64,000 nucleotides of DNA from Chloranthus sessilifolius (lineage: Eukaryota; Streptophyta; Magnoliopsida; Chloranthales; Chloranthaceae). A program made the translations under genes and the position numbers. Each line of letters starts with the position of its first letter. Position 1 is the stretch's first letter. The stretch lies in assembly GCA_021018995.1 (NCBI GenBank), contig CM037586.1:3818328-3882327 (forward strand), read 5' to 3'. This document shows positions 22,596 through 32,917 of the stretch, piece by piece. The notes beneath the pieces are model-generated. The model was not told the origin of the DNA, did no database searches, and saw nothing but the letters and a program-made list of their open reading frames with translations.

Positions 22596-23472
22596 AAGAG
22601 GAAAAAAAAATTTGTGAAAAGTGATATGAACAGTGTCACGGACATCCATATCCATGATGAACAGTGACGGACGTTCGTGATTTTGAGCCTTCACTGTTTT
22701 TTTTGGGACAGACGTCCGTAGTGCACTACGAACGGCCGTGGACGTCGTGACCGAATTTTCAAATTTTTTTATTTTTGTTGCGAAAAGTTACCTTTTAGTC
22801 TTTTATTTCGTTTAGAACTCTATTATTTCGAATTATTATTGGTGGCCTATATATATAGAGACTTGTAAAGATTTTTAATTAGTTTTTAATGAATGAAATG
22901 AGCCTTTTGCTTCCTTGCTTGAAATGAGCATCTTCGGAGAGTGAATCTTCGTTTCCCGAGAAGGGTTTGGTGTGAAGCCAAGGGTGTGAAGCCCAAAATC
23001 TATCCTCCATCTATCTCTTTATTTTTATTTTCTTTCTCTACTTTGTGTGATCCCATAAACCTTAAATCTAGCCGTCACCTTTTCTAAATCCCTAAAACCA
23101 AAAATCCTAACCCCATCGGAACCATTGATCGAACTCATCTCACAAATCCCTATTTCAACCATTAAATCTCCAAACACCCGATCACATAAACCATAGAAGA
23201 ACTTGAGATCCCACCATTGAATCACGAGTAAGCGCCCTAATCTGGAAAACCTACAGTTCTACCTCTATGACCGATCTGCACCGCAACTCTAACGGATCTA
23301 GTGCAAAGACTGGACCCTTTCCTGAACCCGGACGTGATCTTTCGTATGGAAAACGATGGAGCCCTAAGGTAACCGCATTGTTTTCAGATTTATTGTTCAA
23401 GTTAATTTAAATCAATTTCGGCAAGTAATTAATTCATCGCATTCACGTAGTTTAAGGTTTTGTCCTGCGTCA
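22502..23472 (+). repeat. 3' LTR of Chromo-D
   Basis: 971 bp, tgacggggacgcc to ttttgtcctgcgtca. The pol stop (TAA, 22593-22595) lies 91-94 bp inside it. Palindrome region 22638-22750. Confidence 0.95.
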
Positions 23473-24110
23473 ATATGCTAATGTTATAGGTACCTAATGT
23501 ACACTATGACTGTATAATCATGAAATTGCATATGCAGTCGGGAAACATAGCCAATACACTAATACCTCTAGTGATGAGCATTGGATTGCGATTCCAAAGG
23601 TTCTTAAATACATAAAAAAGGGGCTACGAACTATGGTCTACATTTTGGTAGATACCTTGTTGTTTTAAAAAAGTATAGTGATACTGATTGGAACTCTTAT
23701 ATTTGATGAATCTGAAACTAGAAGTAGCTACATTTACACTAGCGATTGGGGAACAATTTCGTAGGAAACTAAGAAACAAACAATTCTGTCAAACATTACC
23801 ATAGAGTCAAAACTGATTGCTTGAGCCTTGGCAGGAGAAACCGAGTGACCTCAAATTATTGTTTGATTTCCTTTTGGATTAAGCATGTTCCTTTGGTTAA
23901 ACTTAACAGTGATTGCAATACAGCTATTCGTCGAGCAAACAATAATCAGCATAATTGTAAGTTAGACAAATACGTTGTAAACATGTATGTTTGAGAGATC
24001 ACCAGAGAATTTGACTGACCCCTTCGAAGAGTCTTGCAAAAGAAAAAATTTGAAACACATTGAAGGGTTGAGACTTAATCCAATAGAAAATTAACTTACA
24101 AGTAATGTCA
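23473..24110 (+). pseudogene. pol: Copia-A RT end and RNase H
   Basis: Continues Copia-A after Chromo-D. Visible blocks across frames are IAYAVGKHSQYTNTSSDEHW, IPKVLKYIKKG, TNYGLHFGRY and, near 23998-24090, SPENLTDPFEESCKRKNLKH and GLRLNP, the typical copia C terminus (ENLADPLTKGL...GMGLKP). Heavily frameshifted. No copia 3' LTR is recognised after it. Confidence 0.82.
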
Positions 24111-24263
24111 CCCAACTAGAGGACTACAAATCCCAAGAATCAGGTTTAATGAGAAAAGCAAGTTACTGAATAATCTGAGGAGGTCCGAAGAACTATGTAT
24201 GGAAGTGGGGCGCTTCTTATGAGTTTTATAGATCTTTTCCTCTTAATAAGTTTTGATACCATC
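24111..24263. other. Copia-A 3' flank, nothing recognised
   Basis: Short stretch between the copia RNase H end and the foldback element. It may contain the polypurine tract (gaggaggtccgaag) but no LTR is evident. Confidence 0.4.
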
Positions 24264-24776
24264 TGTGAAGACCCAACCCGGTACGATACCTGTCCGGTTT
24301 TGCTAGACTAGGCTCCCTGATTTTAAAAACACATCATAGTTGGTAGGGAAGGGGCTCACTTATAGCCCAGGTTCAGGACGAGTTTGCGACTGATGTGGGA
24401 CTAAAGCATCCCGATAGGTGGGAACAAAGCATCCCATAGAGGGAACAGGTTCAAAACCCAGGACCTTTACCCCTCTTCGGAGCCTCTACTCCTTGGGTCA
24501 AATGGTATTAAGCCAAGAGTGGCTTTGCAATCTAGTGGGGGAGAGGAGTAGAGGCTCCTGTGAGGGGTAAAGGCCCTAGGATTCTGACCTTATTCTCTCG
24601 ATGGGATGCTTTGTTCCCACCTAATGGGATGCTTTCGTCCCACATCGGTTGAAAACTGTCCTAAACCTAGGCTATAATGAGCCCCTTCCCTTCTAAGTAT
24701 GACGCATTTTAAAAACCGAGGAGCCCAGCATAACAAAACCGGGGAGCATCATACTGGGTCAGGTTGGGTCGTCACA
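24264..24776. mobile_element. Foldback element with ~230-bp inverted arms
   Basis: The left arm (24264 to ~24490) starts tgtgaagacccaacccggta; the right arm (~24546 to 24776) ends in the inverse, tactgggtcaggttgggtcg then tcaca. The arms match with scattered changes over their full length, e.g. gatgtgggactaaagcatcc against ggatgctttcgtcccacatc, and ctttacccctcttcggagcc against ggctcctgtgaggggtaaag. The loop is ~55 bp. No coding capacity. RNA from it would form a long hairpin. No certain TSD was found. Confidence 0.85.
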
Positions 24777-24779
24777 AAT

Positions 24780-25429
24780 TTAGTGAACATTGATAGATTG
24801 GAAGAGGATTTAGTTAAAATAGAAAATCATTTAGTGTCACATTGCCATAGATTTGGCTACTTAGGCTCTACTTTATAATCAGATGGTGGATTTGAAGAGG
24901 ACATCTCAAATAGGATTAATGCAAGTTGGACGAAATGGAGGCAAGCTAGTGGAGTAGCAACCCAAGAGTTCCACTTAAATTAAAGGGCTGTTTTTATAAG
25001 ACAATAGTTAAACCGGCCATATTATATGCAGTGGAATGTTGGGCTACAAAAAATGACAAGAAGTTAAAGTACATGTGGTTGAGATGCGTATGTTGAGATG
25101 GATGTGTGACAGAACAAGAAAGGATGAAATAAGTATGTAAGAAAAAATTTGGAGTGGCACCTCTATAAAGGATAAAATTACTGAGTGTCGCTTAAGGTGG
25201 TTTCGACATGTCATCGGAGGCTAGAAGCAAACATTGGACGAAGGGTTGAGACGCTACAATCATAAGGACATAGGAAAAGAGGAAGACTAATGAAGACCAA
25301 GATGAAAGTCGTGAGAAGGGATATGAAGGATTGCAAAGTTATTGAGAGCTTAGTGCTAATAAAAACGAGTGGCGAAATAGGACTTGCAAAGCCAACCCCA
25401 AATAGATGTGATAAGGCTAGGATGATGAT
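24780..25429 (+). pseudogene. RTE-clade LINE, 3' end
   Basis: Translates as FGYLGSTL.SDGGFEEDISNR, INASWTKWRQASGV, KGCFYKTIVKPAILYAVECW, FGVAPL, NEWRNRTCKANPK: the C-terminal region after the RT of plant RTE (BovB-like) elements (KYLGS...RI.AGW.KWR.ASGVLCD...YGTECW). The 3' end is an atgatgatgat run at 25419-25429, as usual for RTE tails. Several stops. 5' part missing. Confidence 0.85.
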
Positions 25430-26018
25430 GATTTAAAAATAGTTGTGATTTCTATTGTCATTTAGCTCCTTTGTCCTTTTTTTAAAGACAAGATTGGAAA
25501 CTTTTCAAATTTTCTGTTCCCTCCTGCTATTCTATAGTGTAAATGTAGCCTACTAAATAATAGTCCCACATTAGAAAGAAGTTTTATTTGAGCTTATTTA
25601 TGGTTCGTCAACCCTTAATCAAGAGAGAGTCTCACGTGTGCAACAAAGAGGACAATCTGGGTAGGCTGGCTCGAAAACCATTTAATCAAGCATGTGTACA
25701 CATGCTTGCCTGAGCGTATTGCACACGCGGGGTGGTGTGTGATCTCCTATTTCTCTAAACCCTGTAGCACGAATACCCTCCAGTATTTTTCTCCTTCTAA
25801 CTCTGTTTTGTGATCTCCTATTTCTATCTGATTTTCTTATCCTGGAGGCGGCGCGCCTCGGTTAATTAAGGGTTAATAACTCAATATTCCCAGATTCTCT
25901 TTGAATTAGTACTTTATTAGTTTCTCCACCATTATTATCTAGTGATTAAAAAACCCATTGAAAGCCCTACTACAAACCCATCAAATTAATATAATGTAAA
26001 CTATACTTAAAATGTGAT
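25430..26018. other. Noncoding; possible solo LTR remnant
   Basis: The stretch from about 25539 (tgtaaatgtagcctactaaa) includes agtcccacattagaaagaag, a phrase common near the start of plant copia LTRs, but I cannot find a matching end or TSD. The sentence-like repeat tgtgatctcctatttct occurs twice (25738 and 25810). No gene seen. Confidence 0.35.
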
Positions 26019-26112
26019 TTAGAAAAGCGAAATTAAGTAATTGCTATAGGAATAACGAATCATCAAATCCACTAAATTTAAGGGCGAAAAAGTAGAGAAG
26101 ACGAATTGAGAC

Positions 26113-26376
26113 CTGGAAGAAAGTGGAGGAAATGGCGACGAGGAAAGTGGCAGCTGCCCATAAGAAAGCGCCGAGTGCGATGACATGGGCTCAGTTCCTG
26201 TGCATAGCCAGGTAGGCGGCCAAGGGGTAACAAGGGGATTGGACAATGGATCTGAAGAGGGTGAGTGAACCAAGAGCGGTGGGAAATGTGTGGAGAGCTA
26301 AGCCTGCTTCTTTGTATACTCCTGGGAGCAGTGCTTCGTCTGCTCTTTCCATGATTCCAGCCAGATTCACTACCAT
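26113..26376 (-). pseudogene. Exon of a plant MFS transporter (At5g10190/At2g18590-like), one stop
   Basis: Reads VNLAGIMERADEALLPGVYK, then LGSLTLFRSIVQSPCYPLAA and, after a TGA, AHVIALGAFLWAA. These are the first membrane segments of a plant-specific major facilitator subgroup. The stop replaces the Arg of NRAHVIA and is a CGA to TGA change. The homology ends at STFFQ followed on the minus strand by gt, which would be a normal donor at 26112-26111. No other exons are found on the left, so this is a stranded exon or a gene broken by insertions. It is the only host-type coding sequence in the window. The Mutator element sits about 350 bp upstream of it. Confidence 0.8.
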
Positions 26377-26386
26377 TAAGGTTAGA

Positions 26387-26518
26387 AACTCTCTCTCTCT
26401 CTCTCTCTCGTCAACTGACTAACCATCCCTCTCCTTTGTCAATCAACAGAGCTGTCTGTCACTCTCTGGTCAACAAGTAAACATTTATCAATCAACAGAT
26501 CTCTCTCTCTCTCTCTAG
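26387..26518. repeat. Two (CT)n microsatellites
   Basis: ctctct runs at about 26387-26410 and 26499-26517, with caatcaacag repeated near both. In the MFS orientation this is a GA-rich 5' leader-type sequence. Confidence 0.9.
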
Positions 26519-26726
26519 TTACACCTCATTGCTCCAAATTCCCTAGCGGTATGGGCCTCCTTGCAGTCCAGGTGTCATTGATATCGTACACGTGGCATGT
26601 ATTCACATATCAGAGGGACTAACCAGCATGCCTGGGGTTTGCTGGGACCCATGTCAAAAATCATGTTCTTTGGGTTATTCGATCCATTTCAACAAAGCGG
26701 TTTTAATTTTTGTGGAAAATTATTAA

Positions 26727-26800
26727 AGGAAATTTACCAGACAGGATACGCCTTTTACGTCAGAAGCCCTATAGTTTCATTTTTACCCAGACAAATTCGT
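26727..26800 (+). repeat. Left terminal inverted repeat of MULE-K
   Basis: Pairs with 36296-36367. The left copy lacks a ~10-bp piece (gaccggccct) found in the right copy, so the pairing is interrupted near the tip. Confidence 0.9.
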
Positions 26801-27082
26801 TGTGCGCCGAGCTGAGGCACGCCTGTAGGAAATGCCCAAAGTACCCCCACAGTAATAAATAGCCGTCCTCTTTTCAAATCATTTACTGTTTTCATTTTAC
26901 TTTTTCGTTCGAAGTCGGTGGAGAGTCGTTGTCGCTTTGTGGACGATCGCGTTCAAATCTATAACCTTCAAGCTACCAAATCTGTAAGTTAGAATTAAAA
27001 TTACCTTCCATCGCTATAGATTTTTTTTTTTCACCTCTCTTTGGTGCACATTTTGGCATAATTTTTTTAGGTTTTCCCATAT

Positions 27083-27275
27083 GTAATCGATATCGATCTT
27101 AGATGTAATCGATATCGATCTTATATGTAATCGTTAACGATTACATATTGAGTCGCTATCGATTATATGTAGAGTCGCTATCGATTACATTTAGAGTCGA
27201 TAACGATTATATATGTATGTAATTCGACTATATAAATTGTGGATGACGACTCTATAACAAATCGATATCGACTCT
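27083..27275. repeat. MULE-K palindrome array 1 (TCG-N4-CGA)
   Basis: Successive units atcgatatcgat, atcgatatcgat, atcgttaacgat, gtcgctatcgat, gtcgctatcgat, gtcgataacgat start exactly 22 bp apart; spacers are AT-rich (tacatttaga-like). It lies between the left TIR and the first ORF, where a promoter is expected. Confidence 0.93.
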
Positions 27276-27548
27276 CTATGAATATAATTAATACCCATCA
27301 TATGAATTAATTTCCCTATAGTTATTACCCTCGATGCCATAATAAATCATACGAGGTTTTATATTTATCTCAGCCGACGTTCAATTTATTGCCAACTACC
27401 CTTTTGTAAAACCATTATGACAAGTTAGGTTGGAAGAATGAGAAAATTTAATACAACGATTCGTATTCCACAATCTAGGAGCTTTAAATACAGGTTTAGT
27501 TCGTCCTTAACAAACCACCTATCATCCCTACCAGCCCATATTTTTTCA

Positions 27549-27851
27549 ATGTCAGACGACGAAGAAAAAACCTTCTATAACCCAATCAAGTTCGAGCCTG
27601 TATGGGAGGACCCACCACCACTACCAGAACCAGATCCTTTGCAGTTCTTGTGGGACGAGTACGATGAAGTAATGGAGATTTTGGCGAAGGAAGAAAAGAA
27701 GAAGAGGAAGGAAGAAAAGAAGAAGAGGAAGGAAGAAAAGAAAAAGAAGAAGGAAGAAAAGAAAAAGAAACTTAAGACGGAACCACCCGCCTCTCCACCC
27801 ATCCACCACCTGCTCTTCATTCATCTTCCTAAATTTTCTTTTCATTTTTAA
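27549..27851 (+). CDS. Lysine-rich N-terminal ORF of the MULE-K accessory gene (probable exon)
   Basis: ATG at 27549 gives MSDDEEKTFYNPIKFEPVWE, a proline-rich patch, then a run of KKRKEE repeats (27690-27775) and PPASPPIHH. 100 residues, no known domain. It may be exon 1 of the DUF1985/Ulp1 gene that begins at 28488, or a separate small protein. The lysine-rich block looks like a nuclear localisation signal or nucleic-acid binding tail. The segment after it is partly duplicated at 28130-28330. Confidence 0.5.
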   Translation: MSDDEEKTFYNPIKFEPVWEDPPPLPEPDPLQFLWDEYDEVMEILAKEEKKKRKEEKKKRKEEKKKKKEEKKKKLKTEPPASPPIHHLLFIHLPKFSFHF

Positions 27852-27929
27852 TTATAAGTGAAAATTTTTGAATGTAATTGAAAAATTTTGCAAGTAAATG
27901 AAACTTTTTGATGCAATGGCGACTTCATG

Positions 27930-28410
27930 AAATTTTTTGAGTCAGTAAATTAAATATTTTCTATATAAATAAGGGAAATTTACCTGACAGGTAAATTAAA
28001 CATTTTGAGATCATTGTAGTCTTATATTGAATTGATGACGATTTCATAAGTAATCGATATCGATTACATTTAGAGTCGGTATCGATTACATATAGGGTCG
28101 ATATCGATTATATATGTAATCGATGTAGGTAAAGAAGAAGGAAGAAAAGAAAAAGAACATAAAAAAGAAAAAGAAACTTAAGAGTCAGTAAATTAAGTAA
28201 TTTCTATATAAATAAATATTTTGAGGTCATTGCGAATTTATATTGAGTCGATGGCGATTTCATAGGTAATCGATATCGATTACATCTAGACTGGATATCG
28301 ATTACATATAGAATCGGTATCGATTATATATAGACTCGATATCGATTATATATAGAGTCGGTATCGATTACATATGTAATCGATAACGACTCTATATGTA
28401 ATCGATACAG
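27930..28410. repeat. Direct duplication with palindrome array 2 and a TIR-like insert
   Basis: The block gaggaagaaaagaaaaag...cttaag / agtcagtaaattaa / tctatataaataa / ttatattga / gatttcat..gtaatcgatatcgat occurs at about 27750-28100 and again at 28135-28300. The first copy contains, at 27971-27995, gggaaatttacctgacagg followed by taaatt, which is the outer TIR sequence of the element joined head to head. Array 2 units (atcgatatcgattacat and variants) fill 28051-28125 and 28266-28410. Confidence 0.8.
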
Positions 28411-29340
28411 GTTTTATATATACATTTCATCAACATTTTTAACTATCCTTGTTAGTATGGGGCTCAGTCCTTTCTTTTTTATTACAGTTTATTTCAAAAG
28501 GCTGTCAAGATGGTTGTACACCGAGCTGTTGCCAAGTGTTCGCCCAGTGCCATTTCGAATCTCTACGAAAATGCTACCCCAGCTCGGAAGAAGTTATCGA
28601 GAGATTCAGTTTTTGGTGAAATATTTCAAATGCCTAAGGGTGTGGGATTTCTTTCCGATGTGGTGAATGCAATGTTGACATTTTGGGTTGAAAAAAATCA
28701 CTTCTGAATTGGGAAGACTGATGTCTATCTTCGAAAGATAGACATTGCATTGATACTGGGCCTTGCCGTAGTTGGCCCAGAAAAGTATACCCCATCCGTT
28801 AAACCATCGGAAGAACAAACCATTCGATACAAATACTTTCGTGGAACGCCTCCTGAAAAAATTCTCCGGTCTCATATAGATGCTGCAATTTTGAGAGCGG
28901 AAAGTGATGAAGACTTCTTAAAGTTGTCCCTTCTGTTTGTGCTGTGCATATTTCTCTTCCCCGGGTCCCATTATCAGATTTCAGAAGACCACATCGACCT
29001 CATCGATGATGTGGAGACCTTTAACCGAACTCTGTGGGGTCTGCACGTCTATCAAGACTTGATCGAGTATATAATTAAGAGCGCGGCGAATAGAAAAACC
29101 GCCGAGATGGATAAAGCCCTGAAGACGTACAACACATATGGATGCATATGTGTACTTCAATGGTGGGCTTATGAGATCCTGCCCGATATATCGCCATCCC
29201 AGCTAGGCCTCAAGGACCCTTTCCCACTGAAATGGTGGACGATGATCAAGGATCAAAGGTTACACTCGCGGGCAGATGTTGGACAGCAAGGTATGAGGTC
29301 TATTGCCAATTCAAAAAAAAGCAACTTACCGATTCATTCT

Positions 29341-29560
29341 AGAATCGATAACGATTCATTACAGAATCGATACCGATTCATTTAAGAATCGATAACGATT
29401 CCTTAACAATCGATAGCGATTCCGTACAGAGTCGATAACGACTTACTAAGTAGTCGATAACGATTCATTAAATAATCGATAGCGATTTTTTAACGAATCG
29501 ATAACGATTTATTAAATAGTTTGCACATTCTTTATATAATCGAGAGTGATTTATTATATA
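29341..29560. repeat. MULE-K palindrome array 3
   Basis: In the intron after the DUF1985 exon. Units atcgataacgatt, atcgataccgatt, atcgatagcgatt at 21-22 bp spacing with spacers like cattacaga and catttaaga. Confidence 0.93.
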
Positions 29561-30234
29561 TAACGATCATTTTATTCTGTTGTTTACATGTTTCATTTTC
29601 TTTCAAAAGGTTCGCGCTCCCCTCGTGCCTCAGGGCTTTGAATTAGAGATACCCGTGTTAAGAGAATATCTACGGGTTCAAAAGGAGGTTGGGGGGAAGA
29701 GGAAAGAACCGGTCAAGAAAGCTGTGGAAGAGATGCGGCCGAAGAAGAAAAGAAATTACATTCCGATCGAGAATATTGGAGAGGAAGAATGGGATGACGC
29801 ATCGACGTCTGAAGAAGAACCCCTCTCAAAAAAGGGCCCCATCCATGTGGGAGAGGGTCGGCCAAGAACTAGGGGGGCCACCAAGGAGAGCCTGACAACG
29901 AAAGATAGCCCAGTTGAACCGTCCACCTCCAATGATTCTTTGTTGAGGAGGGTCGATCATTTGACGCTGGATAACTTGAAGCTCACCCAAAGAGTGAGCG
30001 ATTTGGAGGGAGAGAATAAGGCCCTGACTAAACGTTGCGCTTCTTTAGAGAAACTATACAACTCCTTCAATGAGAGGCTGAATTCAAGGGATGCGGAGTG
30101 GCAGAAGTTAAATCACTACAACTATTTGGTCAGAAAGGGCCAGACGGATATAAAAGAACTCCTTGAAAATTTATTGGAGGCGAGACCTAAGGTATGTGTT
30201 GAAATCTGATTTTAGATGTTCAGTTTTGTTAACA

Positions 30235-30470
30235 TAAATCGATATCGATTATATATACAGCCGATATCGATTATATATGCAATCGTATCGTTATCGACTC
30301 TATATACAGTCGATATCGATTATATTTACAATCGATAACGACTATATATATAATCGATAACGATCATATATAAAATCGATAGCAACTATATATATAACTG
30401 ATAACGATCATATATAAAATCGATAGCGACTATAAGTACAGTCGATAACGATTATATTTAAAATCGATTT
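30235..30470. repeat. MULE-K palindrome array 4
   Basis: In the intron after the coiled-coil exon. Units atcgatatcgatt, gtcgatatcgatt, atcgataacgact and variants. Confidence 0.93.
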
Positions 30471-31185
30471 GGACTTTTTAAAATGTGGACTAAAAATTAA
30501 TTCTTATTTTGCATCATTATTACGATGTACAAGATGTGGCTATGGAGGAGCTGATATCGAAGGTGTGCGACACAGCCTTCGATAAGGAACCATCAGCTCC
30601 TGCGCATCAGGTTCCTCCTCCTCCCGTTGATGAGGTGAAGGCAGCTGCTGACAAGCAGCCTGAGACCCAAACTGATAAGGGTCCTGCTGGTGAAGAGGAA
30701 ACCTCTTCCCAATTGCCTCACCAACAAGCTGAGCTTCGCTTAAGACCTAGGCAAGCGAAAGTCAGCAAAGTAATTGCTGTCAAACCTAAGGTACAGCAAA
30801 GGGTAGCTATGAAAAGAAGCTTGAGAAGGCCAATAAGGACCAATCGAGCTCGGACCGTGGCGATCATTTACCGTCCTGGTCTCTGAAGATGCTCTGCCGA
30901 AATGACAATTTGGAGCAAAAATATATGCTAGACATATGGAACAAGCCTCTGAAGGAGGACGAGTAAGTTATTCTACCCTGAATACTTAACTTTATTATTA
31001 TATATTTATCGTGAAGATTAGTTAAGTTGGCCATTTTTTATGCAGAGAATATGTTAACACTGTCGGCAAGTATAAGCTGGTGGTGCAATCCTTCAGATGT
31101 CTAACGGCAACTCAGTACCTGGATAACTTTATAAGTTTAACATACTATAGGTAAAATCAAGAATGGTTAAAGCTGTCGACAACTC

Positions 31186-31435
31186 GAAAAAGAGTCGATA
31201 TCGATTCCTTATAGAGTCGATAACGATGACTTACATAATCGTTATCGACTCTCAAATTAATCGAGATCGATGGCTTTTAGAGTCGCTAACGATGGCTTAT
31301 GTAATCGTTAGCGACTCTGTACATCATCGATATTGATTCATTAGAGAGTCGATAACGATTTCGATGGCTTAGGTAATCGTTATTGACTCTCAAATTAATC
31401 GATATCGATGACTTATAGAGTCGATAACGATTATA
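31186..31435. repeat. MULE-K palindrome array 5
   Basis: In the intron before the exon at 31482. Units gtcgatatcgatt, gtcgataacgatg, atcgttatcgact, atcgttagcgact. Confidence 0.93.
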
Positions 31436-31481
31436 TATTTAACTCTAACTGCATATTTTAATCTAATTGCATTGGTTTCAG

Positions 31482-32359
31482 GTTATGGGCGCCTACCTGA
31501 GACATTTGGAAGTAATTGATGATAAAATTCATCCTGATAAAGAGGATAAAAACTTCCTTATGGACCCTGCCGCGCTAACGTACATGGGCTATGAACTGAG
31601 AGATTTCAACAAGTTCCCGCTGTTTAAAATTATACATACCGATCGAGGTTCAAATTCAAAGGTGGGCTGCCTATAGACAAAGAGAGACCGGAGGGAAGAA
31701 GCTGATGGAAACTTTCTTCTTCAATGAGCTTCGGAATCTGTGGGCTCACGAATGCAACATAGTATGCTTTTATCCTCTTTATAATTATTTTTTAAAATTT
31801 TTCTATCATACCCTTTGAGATTATATTACTTTTTTGTAGATATTTATTTCAATACATTCAGACCAACCACTACATTGGGCGCTTGTGATCGTAAAGGTAG
31901 TCGAACGATCGATAATGATCGTCGACCCTATATTTAATAGGCCCTCTAAGGAAAGATATGTGTCCCAATTGCAGGCGCTGGTAAGATATTTTGCTTAGCA
32001 TTTCTTTTATCATTGTTAGCTTAACATATCTGACACTCCTCTCTATTATTTTGAAACAGACCCAATACCTTTCCGTGATTTTATATTCGTACGGTGACTC
32101 CGCTGCACTAATCAAGAAGAGCTATCCTTGGTCATCTAGTGACTGCCGGATCAAAGCCGTCCCCCGACAGACCAACTCCTGTGATTGTGGAGTATTTGTT
32201 GTGAAGTATGTCGAATACTTTATGATGGGGAAGAAATTTGACTTTACGCAATCAGATATAGATAGGATAAGGGCAGAAATTGGCCATATACTGGCTACAT
32301 ACAACGGCGATGGCGGAGTACTGGCGAAGCACGACAAAAAGGAGGGGGAGCAGCAGTAG
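31482..32359 (+). other. Ulp1 catalytic domain of the MULE-K gene, full catalytic set visible
   Basis: Exon 31482-31761 carries YLRHLEVIDDKIHP and later RWAAYRQRETGGKKLMETFF in a frame shifted by one, so an indel lies near 31650. Exon 31840-31980 has the catalytic His (DQPLHWALVIVK) and Asp (SIMIVDPIF); boundaries tttttgtag/ata and ctg/gtaagat fit splice consensus and keep phase. Exon 32060-32359 has the Gln (RQTNS) and catalytic Cys (CDCGVFVVKYVEYF), ending ...HDKKEGEQQ and TAG. All four residues of a C48 peptidase are present, which is better conservation than expected for random decay. Confidence 0.85.
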
Positions 32360-32917
32360 TGTGGTTGTATTTGAATATTTTTGTAATTGTAAATGAAATA
32401 TTTTTTCTTAATGAATTATTTTGAATATAATTGCACTATTTTTATGTAGTTGTAGTTAAAAAGTAGAAATAGCATCCATTAGCGACTACATATATAGTCG
32501 TCATCGACTATATAAATAATCGGACGATTTACTGTATGTAATCGCTACCGACTATATAACTAATCGTTACGACTCTTTATGTAATCGCTAACGACTATAT
32601 AACTAATCGTTAACGACTCTTTATGTAATCGATATCGACTCTATATAGAGTCGTCATCGACGGTATCCATAATCGATACCGATTCTTAAATGGATCGATA
32701 TCGACTTTATAAATAGTCGATGGCGACTTTATATAGAGTCGATATCGATTATGGATACAGTCGATGACGACTCTATGATACATCGGTAAAGACTATATTA
32801 CAGTAAAAAAACATGGATTCTAAATTTCTCATTTACATTCAATCTATCATTATTAAAAATATACACTGTCAGCCCATTGGTCCCACTGCCGTGCAGCTCC
32901 TGCGGTTGTGACCATAT
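32360..32917. repeat. Convergent intergenic region with MULE-K palindrome array 6
   Basis: Between the Ulp1 gene end and the mudrA end. The array occupies about 32478-32780 (atcgctaacgact, atcgttaacgact, gtcgatatcgatt and others). The first ~110 bp are AT-rich 3' UTR-type sequence. Confidence 0.9.

Larger units (their letters stand above)
17611..23472 (+). mobile_element. Chromo-D: complete chromovirus with internal deletion, TSD atatg
   Basis: 5862 bp. LTRs at 17611-18585 and 22502-23472, exact target duplication atatg at 17606-17610 and 23473-23477. The order is PBS, gag, a deletion that removes zinc knuckle and protease, RT, RNase H, integrase and chromodomain. The two LTRs are very similar, so it is the youngest chromovirus insert here. 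It cut the RT of Copia-A. The TSD proves that the LTR begins at TGATAGGGAC/TGACGGGGAC, within the pol reading frame. Confidence 0.95.
28488..32359 (+). pseudogene. DUF1985 / coiled-coil / Ulp1 cysteine protease gene of MULE-K
   Basis: Multi-exon gene. Exon 28488-29290 (after ttattacag): DUF1985 domain, RKKLSRDSVFGEIFQMPKG, YLRKIDIALILGLAVV, LSLLFVLCIFLFPGSHYQ, DDVETFNRTLWGLHVYQ, with one in-frame TGA at 28705-28707 (Arg expected). The donor AAG/GTATGAG is at 29291. Exon 29610-30191: basic then coiled coil (LDNLKLTQRVSDLEGENKA), donor GTATGT. Exon 30534-30962 and 31046-31150 lead into the protease half. Introns contain palindrome arrays 3, 4 and 5. Ulp1-type proteases remove SUMO; inside MULEs their role is unsettled. 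Proteins with DUF1985 occur in the VANC-type accessory ORFs of VANDAL MULEs (to my knowledge). One clear stop and at least one phase conflict suggest an inactive copy. Confidence 0.8.

Noticed and set aside
25846..25870. Adjacent ggcgcgcc and ttaattaa, looking like a synthetic AscI-PacI cloning site
   Set aside because: The flanks are ordinary plant DNA without vector sequence, and ttaattaa is common in AT-rich DNA. Chance is the simpler reading.
27575..27845. Minus-strand ORFs rich in Phe/Ser
   Set aside because: Shadow of the lysine-rich coding repeat on plus.
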